From the IMG/VR virus record IMGVR_UViG_3300028394_000053, positions 1-64,000 of that record: a stretch of DNA of 64,000 nt, one strand, 5' to 3'. The notes under the pieces were generated by a model. It was not told the DNA's origin. It made no database searches and saw only the letters and a list, made by a program, of their open reading frames with translations. How positions within the stretch are numbered: position 1 is the first letter of the stretch; each line of letters starts with the position of its first letter. The translations under genes and the position numbers were made by a program. This document shows, one piece after another, positions 1-7,935 of this stretch. Origin of the DNA: a virus.

Positions 1-659
1 GACGTGGCTTCGGGACTGTCACTGTACCAGTGTCCATATTTCACATAGTCTTGATTTTTTTCACCAATAGTAAAATATAAATCTTTGTCAGGTCCAGTGG
101 CATGTGGGAATGCACGACCCAGAGTGACTACTCCAAGATCTTTTACATTATGTTCAATTAATTTTTTTACAAATGCCAATCTGTGTGCATACGGTTTGCG
201 ATTGTAACTGATAAACAGATATTTTGGATCAGTTAAAATTAACTCATCCTGCTGGTACGTTTCAAAATTATCTCTACACACGATAGCAAAAAAATTAAAA
301 TAAATTGTTGTGCTGTTAGCTGGAGCCCATTTGGGATTGGGAGTATCAAAGTTGCCCAGGAAGTAGGTGTGCTTTACTGACAGGCGTTCAATCATTTCTC
401 TTACAACCTGTTCATGATGTGGCAAAAAATAATCCACAGTAGATACCACAAACAGATTGTCAATGGGTCTAGCATCTGCAAGACATTGTTGCAGTTCTAC
501 ATCGTGTTCGGGATTTTCTCGCCAGGTGGTGTTGAATAACAAGTTGTTTTGATCAGGAAATCGTGCATCAATCTGACGTTGTATACTGGCAAGAATTTCT
601 TGTTCATACTTGCCATAAATCCAATGGTCTGGAAAAGTTTTAGATATCGTAGTGATCAT
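1..659 (-). CDS. Glycosyltransferase-like protein, 3' end outside window
   Basis: The reading frame is open from an ATG at 659-657 to the window edge, so only the first 219 codons are present. It begins MITTISKTFPDHWIYG. A later stretch, YLFISYNRKPYAHRLAFVKK, resembles the segment FLFLNGRGRDHRRQLLARL of the next gene upstream, so the two look like paralogues. Proteins with this arrangement in T4-like phages are usually treated as exostosin/glycosyltransferase-like. The catalytic C-terminal half is not visible here. Its ATG overlaps the TGA of the upstream gene (ATGA), indicating translational coupling in a minus-strand operon. The function is an inference; the reality of the gene is well supported by the overlap and the long open frame. 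Confidence 0.7.
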   Translation of the reverse strand, partial: MITTISKTFPDHWIYGKYEQEILASIQRQIDARFPDQNNLLFNTTWRENPEHDVELQQCLADARPIDNLFVVSTVDYFLPHHEQVVREMIERLSVKHTYFLGNFDTPNPKWAPANSTTIYFNFFAIVCRDNFETYQQDELILTDPKYLFISYNRKPYAHRLAFVKKLIEHNVKDLGVVTLGRAFPHATGPDKDLYFTIGEKNQDYVKYGHWYSDSPEAT

Positions 660-1708
660 TTAATAAAGTTCAAAAGCTTCTGGGGAAATTCTGCACGGAT
701 CTTGGGTCCAAGTTCGGCAAGCAGTGATTGATTGTATTTACATACATTATACGACTCTTGTACAAATTTAGCAAGATCTTGTTGACATAACCATTCTATT
801 TGGTGTATGAGTTTTGCCATTCTTTTAACATTGTCCATTTCTAGATCAAAACTTTCGTCAATCAGATCCCCAAAAGTTTTAAATCCCAAGTTGTGTAAGT
901 CACGATAGTAGCCAGCATTACTGGCCACAACAAACGGATGTCCAATTGCAATCGGCTTCCAGATTTTTTCTGTCCTGAAACTGTACGGATAATCGAATAC
1001 AGTTTCTGTCACTAGACTGAAATAACTGTCTGTATATGGTTGTGCATTGAGATATATTTCTCCCCAATTGTTATCGAACAATGAATATTTTACAAAACCC
1101 GACGGATCAATATCGAGATTGTGCCGATAAAACTCAAACTCGTGCTCTGGATCCAGTAGCTTGATTGGCCCAGCTGCCGAATCCAAGTTGCTCCAGATTG
1201 CTACATCAAGTAAAGGGTGTAGTCTAGCCAATAATTGTCTACGATGATCTCGCCCTCGACCATTTAAAAATAAAAATTTATAGGGTCTATCAGTACTCCA
1301 ACTTTTTTTGTACTGTGCAATGGCTTGTAAATTTTCATCGTAATCCAGGATCTTGGGTAAAAAGTTTTCATAGAACAGATGCGGAATGTGTTCGGGTAGA
1401 TCACCTCCGGAAATAATAATAATTTTTCCTTGTTGAACTAGTTCTAAAATTCCCAAAGCCTGTGCTTGTTTGAACATGGTGTCAGAGCCTTCGGCAGGAT
1501 TACCCAGCACCGGTAGTATGATTTGATCTTGGGCCAGCTGTTTTATTTTTACAATGTTCTCAGCAAACTGCTGACGACTGATAATATATACTGCCCCTGC
1601 ACAAATTTCGTGTTCGGCAAAATTCCAAAAATATCCATCTTGGAAATTTTGCGTAAATTCTTTTACTTCACAAAATTCATCTACAATAAGTTTACGATTG
1701 CCGAGCAT
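656..1708 (-). CDS. Exostosin/glycosyltransferase-like protein
   Basis: About 350 residues starting MLGNRKLIVDEFCEV. An ATG nine codons upstream is also in frame, but the start at 1708 leaves only a 17-base overlap with the preceding radical SAM gene, so it is preferred. The C-terminal part has the segment SFRTEKIWKPIAIGHPFVV followed by an Asn-Ala-Gly turn, the pattern I associate with the nucleotide-sugar-binding half of exostosin-type glycosyltransferases in marine phages. The same pattern (VSEKTCKPFMAYQIPVIVG) occurs in the plus-strand gene at 56202-57266. No signal peptide or membrane helix is apparent. It probably modifies a glycan, either a host surface sugar or a virion or DNA modification; the substrate cannot be read from the sequence. 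Confidence 0.65.
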   Translation of the reverse strand: MLGNRKLIVDEFCEVKEFTQNFQDGYFWNFAEHEICAGAVYIISRQQFAENIVKIKQLAQDQIILPVLGNPAEGSDTMFKQAQALGILELVQQGKIIIISGGDLPEHIPHLFYENFLPKILDYDENLQAIAQYKKSWSTDRPYKFLFLNGRGRDHRRQLLARLHPLLDVAIWSNLDSAAGPIKLLDPEHEFEFYRHNLDIDPSGFVKYSLFDNNWGEIYLNAQPYTDSYFSLVTETVFDYPYSFRTEKIWKPIAIGHPFVVASNAGYYRDLHNLGFKTFGDLIDESFDLEMDNVKRMAKLIHQIEWLCQQDLAKFVQESYNVCKYNQSLLAELGPKIRAEFPQKLLNFIK

Positions 1709-3629
1709 GATACTCGCATTCTGACCACCATGCACGCATTTCCGGAAAGGTCTTCAAGAAGTTGGTGCCGTGTCTACGATCAGCTTCCGTGAAGAATCTA
1801 TAAAAGTCTGCCTTGTTCTGTTGTATATACACAGGATCTAGCTGTTGTCCAGCTCGCATCCAGGCAATGTCTCGATCCAGTCTGGACAGTTCATAATCTT
1901 TAAATCCATGGAATCTTGTGTCAGGAGTTTCTGCTTGAGTCAACATCCAGGCCCACAACTGTTCCAGTTGATCACAATAGCTTTCGGGCAACAGTTGTAG
2001 ACTTTGCCAATGTGGCTGTCTTAGAACTGGAGTATCAAACCACACACGCTGGTAAGTTGTGCTGTAAAGCTGTCTGAGGCCCAAGATGCCAGACATCAAA
2101 CTGCTGAGTCCAGTCACTGAAAGATTGTTCATGGTCACAATAAATGTCACGCTGTTGCGATAGGGTATTTCAGTTAGGAATTGATTTACTCGATCCCATA
2201 AGAGATCGAAGTCCAGTCCGTGTCTGATGTATTCAGCTTGGGTGCCCCATGAGTCCAAACTTATGTACTGCATGAAGTGTTCGATCTGTTCACCTTCACA
2301 CAACTGTTTCACATAGCCTTTGTATTTTTGCCACAACTTTTCATCTACGCTAAAGTTGCTAGTCACATTTAAATGCAGGTTGGGTTTGGGATTGGCCAGC
2401 ACATAGTCAAACACTCTATAGGTATTTTTATCTAGTAAAGGTTCTCCACCGGTCATACGGAAGTGTTCAAGTTCAGGATATAGTGTGGGCCACCAAGCCC
2501 AAAATGCTTCTACGTAAGGATTGTGGTCGCGAACTGGAATAGGCCTGTTGCGACCAACAAAGTGACTAGGATCATTGTGTCTAGTGCTAGTAGGGTAAGC
2601 GCCATGCTGATCCATTTCTTGTTGCCAAGTTGAACTAAATTGAGGACTACAGTAGCTACATGCCAGATTACAAGCATGATTAAAATTGACTTCAACATAG
2701 CTAGGTATGACATCATCGTTCCATTCTCCACTAACAATTTTTCCAAAGTCTCGAGCAGCCCAAGACTCACCTGAACGATAATGTCTATCACTCAGTTTAC
2801 CGGCATCTTCCATGGTCCAGCAGTAGCTACATTCACTGGGACGTTTGCCATCGAGCATTAGTTTACGTTGTTCTTTTTTATATGCTGTATTATGTAATCC
2901 ACTGGGACTACGCTGTATATCTTCTAATTGTATCGTATGCAACGGCGGATGATAGCATGAGTTATTGAGACCAGTAGCCAGGTGCAAACTCACTTGTTTC
3001 CACTTGGCTAGACACATGCTTGGACTTACCTTGTCCAAGCGTTGTTTCATTGTTTCGGCATCGTCAAGAAATTTACTTTTAAATCCTTCCACGATCTTAT
3101 CGCCCGCTATATTTGATAAATCATGTGGCATGAATTCTGCGACTGCTTGATCGTATTCTGATGATTGGATACTGTCAAGTTCGCCTTGCATGATTTTAGA
3201 AAAATCACTATCATCGGCAAGATCAACCACGACTGTGGATCCGGTGATATCCATTGGATATTCTGTATAATATTTTTTATGGTATGACCAATGTGCTTTA
3301 GCATGTTCAAGTTTGTCGGGCATGTTTTTGTCTCGATGCTGGTCTGCTAGATACCATTCTCTACGTAAACTTTGCACAAGGTCTGCTTGTATGACAACAA
3401 TTTCTGTTTGATTTGGAAAAAGTGTTTTAAGCAAAGGAACATTGACACAATGCGTCAATATCAATTCTTGGTCAGCAAGTCCAATAGAACTGTGGTCTAA
3501 ATAACGATATTTAAAATCTTGATTTTTTAATAAATGATCATAAGTGACGTTGCTATCAAATGTGCGTTGGCCTTGACAATAGTGATGGTAGCGGTTGCCA
3601 CCGGCACCAGGATAAAAAGCAATAATCAT
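1692..3629 (-). CDS. Radical SAM protein with N-terminal twitch domain and extra N-terminal domain
   Basis: 645 residues. The radical SAM core shows the iron-sulfur motif CNLACSYC at about residues 318-325 (CxxxCxxC) and the SAM-binding motif MTGGEP near 390. In front lies a second cysteine pair, CSYCWTMEDAG, near 265, followed by SDRHYRS; this matches the group described as N-terminal-twitch radical SAM proteins. The first 200 residues are a separate domain starting MIIAFYPGAGGNRYHHY, whose GAGGN turn resembles a degenerate P-loop/sulfotransferase start; this part is absent from the second radical SAM gene at 38801-40096. Such enzymes generate a 5'-deoxyadenosyl radical to modify a peptide, sugar or nucleic acid; the substrate is unknown. 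It is first in a minus-strand operon with glycosyltransferase-like genes and has its own promoter-like sequence. Confidence 0.85.
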   Translation of the reverse strand: MIIAFYPGAGGNRYHHYCQGQRTFDSNVTYDHLLKNQDFKYRYLDHSSIGLADQELILTHCVNVPLLKTLFPNQTEIVVIQADLVQSLRREWYLADQHRDKNMPDKLEHAKAHWSYHKKYYTEYPMDITGSTVVVDLADDSDFSKIMQGELDSIQSSEYDQAVAEFMPHDLSNIAGDKIVEGFKSKFLDDAETMKQRLDKVSPSMCLAKWKQVSLHLATGLNNSCYHPPLHTIQLEDIQRSPSGLHNTAYKKEQRKLMLDGKRPSECSYCWTMEDAGKLSDRHYRSGESWAARDFGKIVSGEWNDDVIPSYVEVNFNHACNLACSYCSPQFSSTWQQEMDQHGAYPTSTRHNDPSHFVGRNRPIPVRDHNPYVEAFWAWWPTLYPELEHFRMTGGEPLLDKNTYRVFDYVLANPKPNLHLNVTSNFSVDEKLWQKYKGYVKQLCEGEQIEHFMQYISLDSWGTQAEYIRHGLDFDLLWDRVNQFLTEIPYRNSVTFIVTMNNLSVTGLSSLMSGILGLRQLYSTTYQRVWFDTPVLRQPHWQSLQLLPESYCDQLEQLWAWMLTQAETPDTRFHGFKDYELSRLDRDIAWMRAGQQLDPVYIQQNKADFYRFFTEADRRHGTNFLKTFPEMRAWWSECEYHARQS

Positions 3630-3634
3630 AGTTT

Positions 3635-3663
3635 ATTATACAGTATTTGTCTTGTTAAATCAA
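3635..3663 (-). promoter_or_regulatory. Sigma-70-type promoter before the radical SAM gene
   Basis: Read on the minus strand, TTGATT (3663-3658) is followed by a 17-base spacer and a perfect TATAAT (3640-3635). The box ends only five bases before the ATG at 3629, so the predicted transcript would have almost no leader. This is a pattern match only; the -35 element matches the consensus at four of six positions. Confidence 0.4.
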
Positions 3664-3742
3664 CTGAATTTTAAATCAGATAGCAATAGTTTTTCTTTTG
3701 GTATTGAACAATTTGACAGTTGCAGCACAGGACCAGGTCAAA

Positions 3743-4669
3743 TTACCAACCTTCCTGACTTCTAATCACATCAATCTCACGTGTCATGACTCCGCGGTTG
3801 TGCCAATTGCTACGATAGTGATGCTTAAAGAACCTGCTGGCCTGTGCGTCTATCACGGTCATGGGCAAGTCCAATTGTTTGTATAGGTCTTCAGCCACAC
3901 GACCCAGTATTATTTCAGGATTGTGTCCGTCTACCGTTTTATATATTTCAGCAAGAGCATCAAAATCCTGTACCAGGCAATGATCCCATTCAGTCAACAT
4001 GGTCATGTAAGTGCCCATTCTGCTGCCGGCTATTGCCCAGATGCCATGTTCTACGTCACGTCCTACGTTGTGCCAAATGGTCAAATGATCTAGATTTCTA
4101 TGATGCACTCGTGTCTTGAACTCGGCAAGACTTGGTCGAGCTCCTTGATTGAGACACATTTTGACTCCTTCTCTGAAGCCCGCACGCCAAGCATGGAATG
4201 CTGATCCATTGGGGTATGTTGTGCTATAACAATCGTGCATGGCCCAGTATAACGGATCAAAACAAAACTCTACTTCGGTAGCCACACGACCATCCGTGGC
4301 TTCGTGTGTTTTCATTTCATTGGCAAATGTTCTAGTCCATGAACTTAATCCACCATTGCCGTACATAAGCCCATTGACATGATTACGGGCACGCCAGCGA
4401 AACACAGCACTTTCCCATTGGGCGTCAGGTAACTCTAGAGTGAGATTAAAAAACTTTTCTTCTGGCAAGTTGTCACCATCAATTAGAACAAAACGTTCAG
4501 TGGTACTTGCGGCCGCAGCTGCCTTGTGTGCAGCATCCGATCCTTTAACTCCATCAACTCTGAGAGCCCAAGGAATCATGTTACGGATTTTGACCCAGAA
4601 CTCTTCACGTTCGGGTTCATCATATGTTAGGTAGATACAATCTAGATCAGCTATGTCAATTTTTTTCAT
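3743..4669 (-). CDS. Putative GT-A-type glycosyltransferase-like protein
   Basis: 308 residues starting MKKIDIADLDCIYLTYDEPE. The N-terminal part holds a YLTYDEP stretch, then RVDGVKGSDAAHKAAA, and then FVLIDGDN, which sits where GT-A-fold glycosyltransferases carry their metal-binding DxD motif (here DGD). The middle is rich in Trp, His and Tyr (YWAMHDCYSTTYPNG, HAWRAGFREG). I recognise this as a protein type of T4-like phages with no assigned function, and suggest glycosyltransferase from the DGD context only. The ATG lies inside the end of the upstream gene (14-base overlap), so the two are probably coupled. It is followed by a 113-base gap before the radical SAM operon. Confidence 0.6.
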   Translation of the reverse strand: MKKIDIADLDCIYLTYDEPEREEFWVKIRNMIPWALRVDGVKGSDAAHKAAAAASTTERFVLIDGDNLPEEKFFNLTLELPDAQWESAVFRWRARNHVNGLMYGNGGLSSWTRTFANEMKTHEATDGRVATEVEFCFDPLYWAMHDCYSTTYPNGSAFHAWRAGFREGVKMCLNQGARPSLAEFKTRVHHRNLDHLTIWHNVGRDVEHGIWAIAGSRMGTYMTMLTEWDHCLVQDFDALAEIYKTVDGHNPEIILGRVAEDLYKQLDLPMTVIDAQASRFFKHHYRSNWHNRGVMTREIDVIRSQEGW

Positions 4670-5015
4670 AAGTTTTTAAATTCCATTTGGTACAAGGTTC
4701 AGTGTCATCGACTACTATGCATACAGTATCAGGATGGCAACATGTGCCCGATTCCAAATCAGGCATTAATTTTTTTATATAAACAGGCTGTTTAATTTTT
4801 ACAATTTTACCGTCAACAACACGGATATTCATGTCTGCTACAACGTAACTGGCACCATCTAGATCAATATAATTACCTGGAAGATCTTGATCCACGTAAA
4901 ATAATGGCATGCCGTTGTCATCGTAATAGAGTCGTTGAATGGGTGGCTTGTATTCCACAGGTGTAGCCTGCCAGTCCTGGAACGCCTGCCAAAAGTTTTT
5001 TGTAGTATCATCCAT
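4656..5015 (-). CDS. Hypothetical protein
   Basis: 119 residues from MDDTTKNFWQAFQDW. A GTG two codons upstream (5021) is possible, but the ATG at 5015 gives a tight 8-base overlap with the stop of the upstream gene and is preferred. The sequence has the segments YYDDNGMPLFYVDQDLPGNY and SYVVADMNIRVVDGKIVKI, suggesting a small beta-rich fold, and a cysteine pair near the C terminus (GTCCHPDTVC). No catalytic motif is visible and I do not recognise a family. Its place between two glycosyltransferase-like genes suggests a role in the same process. Confidence 0.6.
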   Translation of the reverse strand: MDDTTKNFWQAFQDWQATPVEYKPPIQRLYYDDNGMPLFYVDQDLPGNYIDLDGASYVVADMNIRVVDGKIVKIKQPVYIKKLMPDLESGTCCHPDTVCIVVDDTEPCTKWNLKTYEKN

Positions 5016-5793
5016 CAGCACGCCAAGTCTTTGTGTTGTAGTGTATTACTCCCCATTGTGCCACTGTCTGTATCCTAAGGTTGGGATATTCCCATACTAA
5101 TTCTTTAGTCCAATCCGGTGTTTGCGTTGGTATTATGTGTTGTTTCATGTGAGTTATTGTAGGACCAAGTCCCGAAGGCAATGTAACAAGGTCTGGCCCC
5201 ATTAAGATTGCGGCCATAGCATATACCACATCTGTGGACGGTTCTGCATCGGGCATTAAGAGACAGCGTTGATAGTCAGACCAATTTTCAAATATGCTTC
5301 TTACTAGATCAAAAAAATCTCTTGCTGTTTTACTCAGGCGCCAATAAGTGATAGCATTGTAAACATCTGGAAGATGATTGCGATCAAATAGTTGTCTGTA
5401 AAATCTGGATCGAGCAGGCTGATCATAAATGTCTCTACAGCCTTGACTAATCACCACATCACGCCGTTCAAACAAGGTCCACCAATGATCAACGGGACTT
5501 GCAACAATCATGTCAGCTTCTAGTTTGATAGTTTGTCTAAATGGACTAGCTTCAAACACCTGCCAGTCGTTGCATTGTTTGTTTTCTGTGGCGCTTTGAT
5601 CACCATGTGGCAAAGGAATCACATGATTAAATACTGGATCACTTAATCGTCGTGTTGTAACAGCGGCAATTTGTGCATCAGGATGAAACTCACGGATACT
5701 ACGAGCCAGCTGGACAGCACAGGCCAGATAGTCTGTTGTAGCATTATCAATGGCTGGTATTAGATAGCCACGTTCAGCAAGTACTGGCAACAA
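5008..5793 (-). CDS. Putative nucleotide-sugar transferase, paralogue A
   Basis: 261 residues. After a short N terminus (MLPVLAERGYLIPAID) it follows the plan of GT-A glycosyltransferases: YLACAVQLARSIREFHPDAQ, then AAVTTRRL, then the acidic motif KLEADMIVASP near residue 90 in the position of DxD. It shares this plan with the next upstream gene (5774-6577), which has VLDADYVVASD at the same point, so they are probably an old duplication. It overlaps that gene by 20 bases. No transmembrane segment is evident, so it would act in the cytoplasm on a nucleotide sugar or act on a virion or host glycan. The donor and acceptor are unknown. Confidence 0.6.
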   Translation of the reverse strand: MLPVLAERGYLIPAIDNATTDYLACAVQLARSIREFHPDAQIAAVTTRRLSDPVFNHVIPLPHGDQSATENKQCNDWQVFEASPFRQTIKLEADMIVASPVDHWWTLFERRDVVISQGCRDIYDQPARSRFYRQLFDRNHLPDVYNAITYWRLSKTARDFFDLVRSIFENWSDYQRCLLMPDAEPSTDVVYAMAAILMGPDLVTLPSGLGPTITHMKQHIIPTQTPDWTKELVWEYPNLRIQTVAQWGVIHYNTKTWRADG

Positions 5794-6577
5794 TGTCTCC
5801 TAGATGTCGTTTGCCCATGGCATGAAAGTCTTGATTTAATGTGATATACCGTGACTGACCCGACACAGTCCGATAGTCTACTCGATAGTGTTTGTTGATT
5901 AACTGTGTCAGTTGTGCATCTGGAGTAACTGTGGCCAGTCCCCATGGAATGCTAGGCCAATCTAGTACCTGCCCATTTACAAGCAGTTGAGCGATGGTCA
6001 ATGCATAATCATTCCTGTAGGTGGCATCAGATACGCCATACAAGCGTCTATAATGGGTCCAGTTGTCTCTTATCATTTGCATAGCATCAAATATCAATTC
6101 AGAGGTTTGACTGCGGTTGAAACGCATTACAGTGGCCCATGACATGGGCATGCGATATCGTCCAAACCAGTTGTCCTGTGCAAATGTGTCACCTCCGGTA
6201 ACATCATATGCATGATCATGTGCCAAGAAATCTATATCAACATCGAACAATACTTTTAATTGATCACTTGCTACCACATAGTCTGCATCCAAGACCAGGG
6301 TCTGATCCCATGGACTCACGGCATAGGCTGTCATGCGATCATGATTGTACCATGTCACGCTGTCGCCAAAGTCGGTAAAGTATCTGGAATTGTTTCCTTG
6401 CTTGTCAGCGTGTATGACTTGATCGAATTGGTATGTGCCAGGTAAATCAACAACGTCAGTAACAACACAGACCGGGAGACCCAAATGACGATGTATATTC
6501 TTAGTACTCCAGGCTGCCAAGGCCACATAGTCGATCAGTTTGTTGGCGTAGGCAAATATTACAACTCCTTGTGTCAT
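5774..6577 (-). CDS. Putative nucleotide-sugar transferase, paralogue B
   Basis: 267 residues starting MTQGVVIFAYANKLIDYVALA. The pattern is a first beta strand (VVIFAYAN), a helix starting YVALAAWSTKNI, the strand LPVCVVTDV, then the acidic motif LVLDADYVVASD near residue 95 that fits the metal and nucleotide-sugar site of a GT-A fold. It resembles its downstream neighbour at 5008-5793. Its ATG overlaps the stop codon of the upstream small gene by four bases (ATGA). Related proteins occur in T4-like marine phages without known substrate. Glycosyltransferase is an inference from the fold pattern. Confidence 0.62.
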   Translation of the reverse strand: MTQGVVIFAYANKLIDYVALAAWSTKNIHRHLGLPVCVVTDVVDLPGTYQFDQVIHADKQGNNSRYFTDFGDSVTWYNHDRMTAYAVSPWDQTLVLDADYVVASDQLKVLFDVDIDFLAHDHAYDVTGGDTFAQDNWFGRYRMPMSWATVMRFNRSQTSELIFDAMQMIRDNWTHYRRLYGVSDATYRNDYALTIAQLLVNGQVLDWPSIPWGLATVTPDAQLTQLINKHYRVDYRTVSGQSRYITLNQDFHAMGKRHLGDIVASTC

Positions 6578-6888
6578 CTGTTTTTGTTTAGTTCGTCGTG
6601 TTCAATCAACCAGGCTGTCATTTGTTCTTGCCAGCGTTGTTGTGCCAATGTTAGTAGTTCTCGATAATCTACTCTAACAGGTGTATCGTACAAGTCAAGA
6701 AGAACCAAGCCTTGTTGGCCCGTTTCCACGGACGCTGTTAATGTATTGATAAGTTCAGGACCAGCTGACCACATTCCACCGTTATAGGCAAAGGTCAGTT
6801 TGGCTTGATATTTTTCTTTAAGTACACGTCGAGACTGAGCATGTTCAAATCTAGCACGGCCATGTTCTACTAGTTGATTGGTATCCAT
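6574..6888 (-). CDS. Small hypothetical phage protein
   Basis: 104 residues, MDTNQLVEHGRARFEHAQSR onward. The sequence includes RVLKEKYQAKLTFAYNGGMW and LVLLDLYDTPVRVDYRELL, followed by a predicted helix rich in Gln, Glu and Trp. It looks like a compact alpha/beta protein with charged helices at both ends. I do not recognise a named family, though proteins of this look occur near virion genes of T4-like phages. It is the first gene of the coupled minus-strand run 6888 to 3743, and a 72-base gap separates it from the fibre gene upstream. Confidence 0.6.
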   Translation of the reverse strand: MDTNQLVEHGRARFEHAQSRRVLKEKYQAKLTFAYNGGMWSAGPELINTLTASVETGQQGLVLLDLYDTPVRVDYRELLTLAQQRWQEQMTAWLIEHDELNKNR

Positions 6889-6953
6889 AATTGTATTATA
6901 CTACAAAATACGTTGGAAGTCTACTGTTGTTGTGCCAATTTGGTTAGGTGGTA

Positions 6954-6980
6954 GTAGCGGCTACAGTGTAGCGGCTACAG
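6954..6980. repeat. 14-base tandem duplication across a stop codon
   Basis: GTAGCGGCTACAG occurs at 6954-6966 and again at 6968-6980, a perfect 14-base period. The unit contains the small palindrome GTAGCsGCTAC. The stop codon of the minus-strand virion gene (6963-6961) lies in the shifted second copy. Confidence 0.8.
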
Positions 6981-7917
6981 TTGGTGTGCCCCAGCTATTG
7001 GACAAGTATGTGGTTTCTGGTGGGAAATAGGTGCAAATTGTGCATGGTGCTGTGCCAGGTGTGGCACCACTTGCAGCTGTACCGCCCGTGATGTTGTTGG
7101 TTTGTCCGGCTCCGCCTACGGCTGGTTGTACCCAATTGGCGGTAAACCGTATCACACTTGCGCTTAAATTGTATGCCTGCACTTGGATATATGAAGTAGT
7201 GTATGCTCCACCTATGTACTGTAGGAATATTTCTTGATTGCTTCCAGTCAACTGTGCAGCACCAATACTGGTGGCCAACGTGGTTGGGGTTCCCGAGCCG
7301 GCAATTTTATTAGTTCCTTGATAGGAGACACCGGCGATGGTTTTGCTTGTACTGGTTCCAGTGAACGACAATGTTCCGCAGGCTGTGGCAAAAGCATTCC
7401 AGTCTGGATCAATGTCAGTGCCGGTACTGGTTTTGCTGAACTGTAAACGGATTATGCCGCCTGCTCCAAAAAAGTAATCTTTGGTAGTACTGCTAGAGAA
7501 GGCCACATCATTGACAAATGCAATTGACCAAGCATTTGTACCTGCGCCAGTTGCTGAGGTCTTGCTGTTGGTACCGGTCCATCCAGTGTATTGGCTACCC
7601 GAGGCATAGGCATTCAGCCTGTTGTTGTAGCAGTTGGTAATGTCGGTATTTACTGCGGCCAGAATTGATATGGTAGTACCTGCAGTTGGTGCGGCTCTAC
7701 TAGTGATAACAGTAGGTTGATGACTGCCCATACTTGTGATAGTGTTTACTAGAGTAGCCCATTGTGTTGCTGTTATGCTACCAGCAGCACTTACTGTGCT
7801 TATTGCTGTTTGACCGTAGGTTGAGTTCCAGGTGGCATTTACATTGGCACCAGCTGTGGTGCTGACAAACCCATTATAATCTGTTGCTACAATAGTGCTA
7901 CCGGCTGTATATGTCAT
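6961..7917 (-). CDS. Virion structural protein, probably fibre or decoration
   Basis: 318 residues, almost entirely Thr, Ser, Ala, Gly and Asn (MTYTAGSTIVATDYNGFVS at the start), the composition of secreted beta-rich fibre proteins. It has a segment FGAGGIIRLQFSKTSTGTDI and ends with a pair of cysteines (PCTICTYFPPETTYLSNSWG). The N-terminal pattern, a short strand followed by DYNGFVSTTAGANVNATWN, is familiar from T4-like marine phages as a structural protein of unknown place in the virion. It is read after the fibre gene 7936-9336 with an 18-base gap. Assignment rests on composition and context. Confidence 0.6.
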   Translation of the reverse strand: MTYTAGSTIVATDYNGFVSTTAGANVNATWNSTYGQTAISTVSAAGSITATQWATLVNTITSMGSHQPTVITSRAAPTAGTTISILAAVNTDITNCYNNRLNAYASGSQYTGWTGTNSKTSATGAGTNAWSIAFVNDVAFSSSTTKDYFFGAGGIIRLQFSKTSTGTDIDPDWNAFATACGTLSFTGTSTSKTIAGVSYQGTNKIAGSGTPTTLATSIGAAQLTGSNQEIFLQYIGGAYTTSYIQVQAYNLSASVIRFTANWVQPAVGGAGQTNNITGGTAASGATPGTAPCTICTYFPPETTYLSNSWGTPTVAATL

Positions 7918-7935
7918 TTTTTATTAATTCCAACT

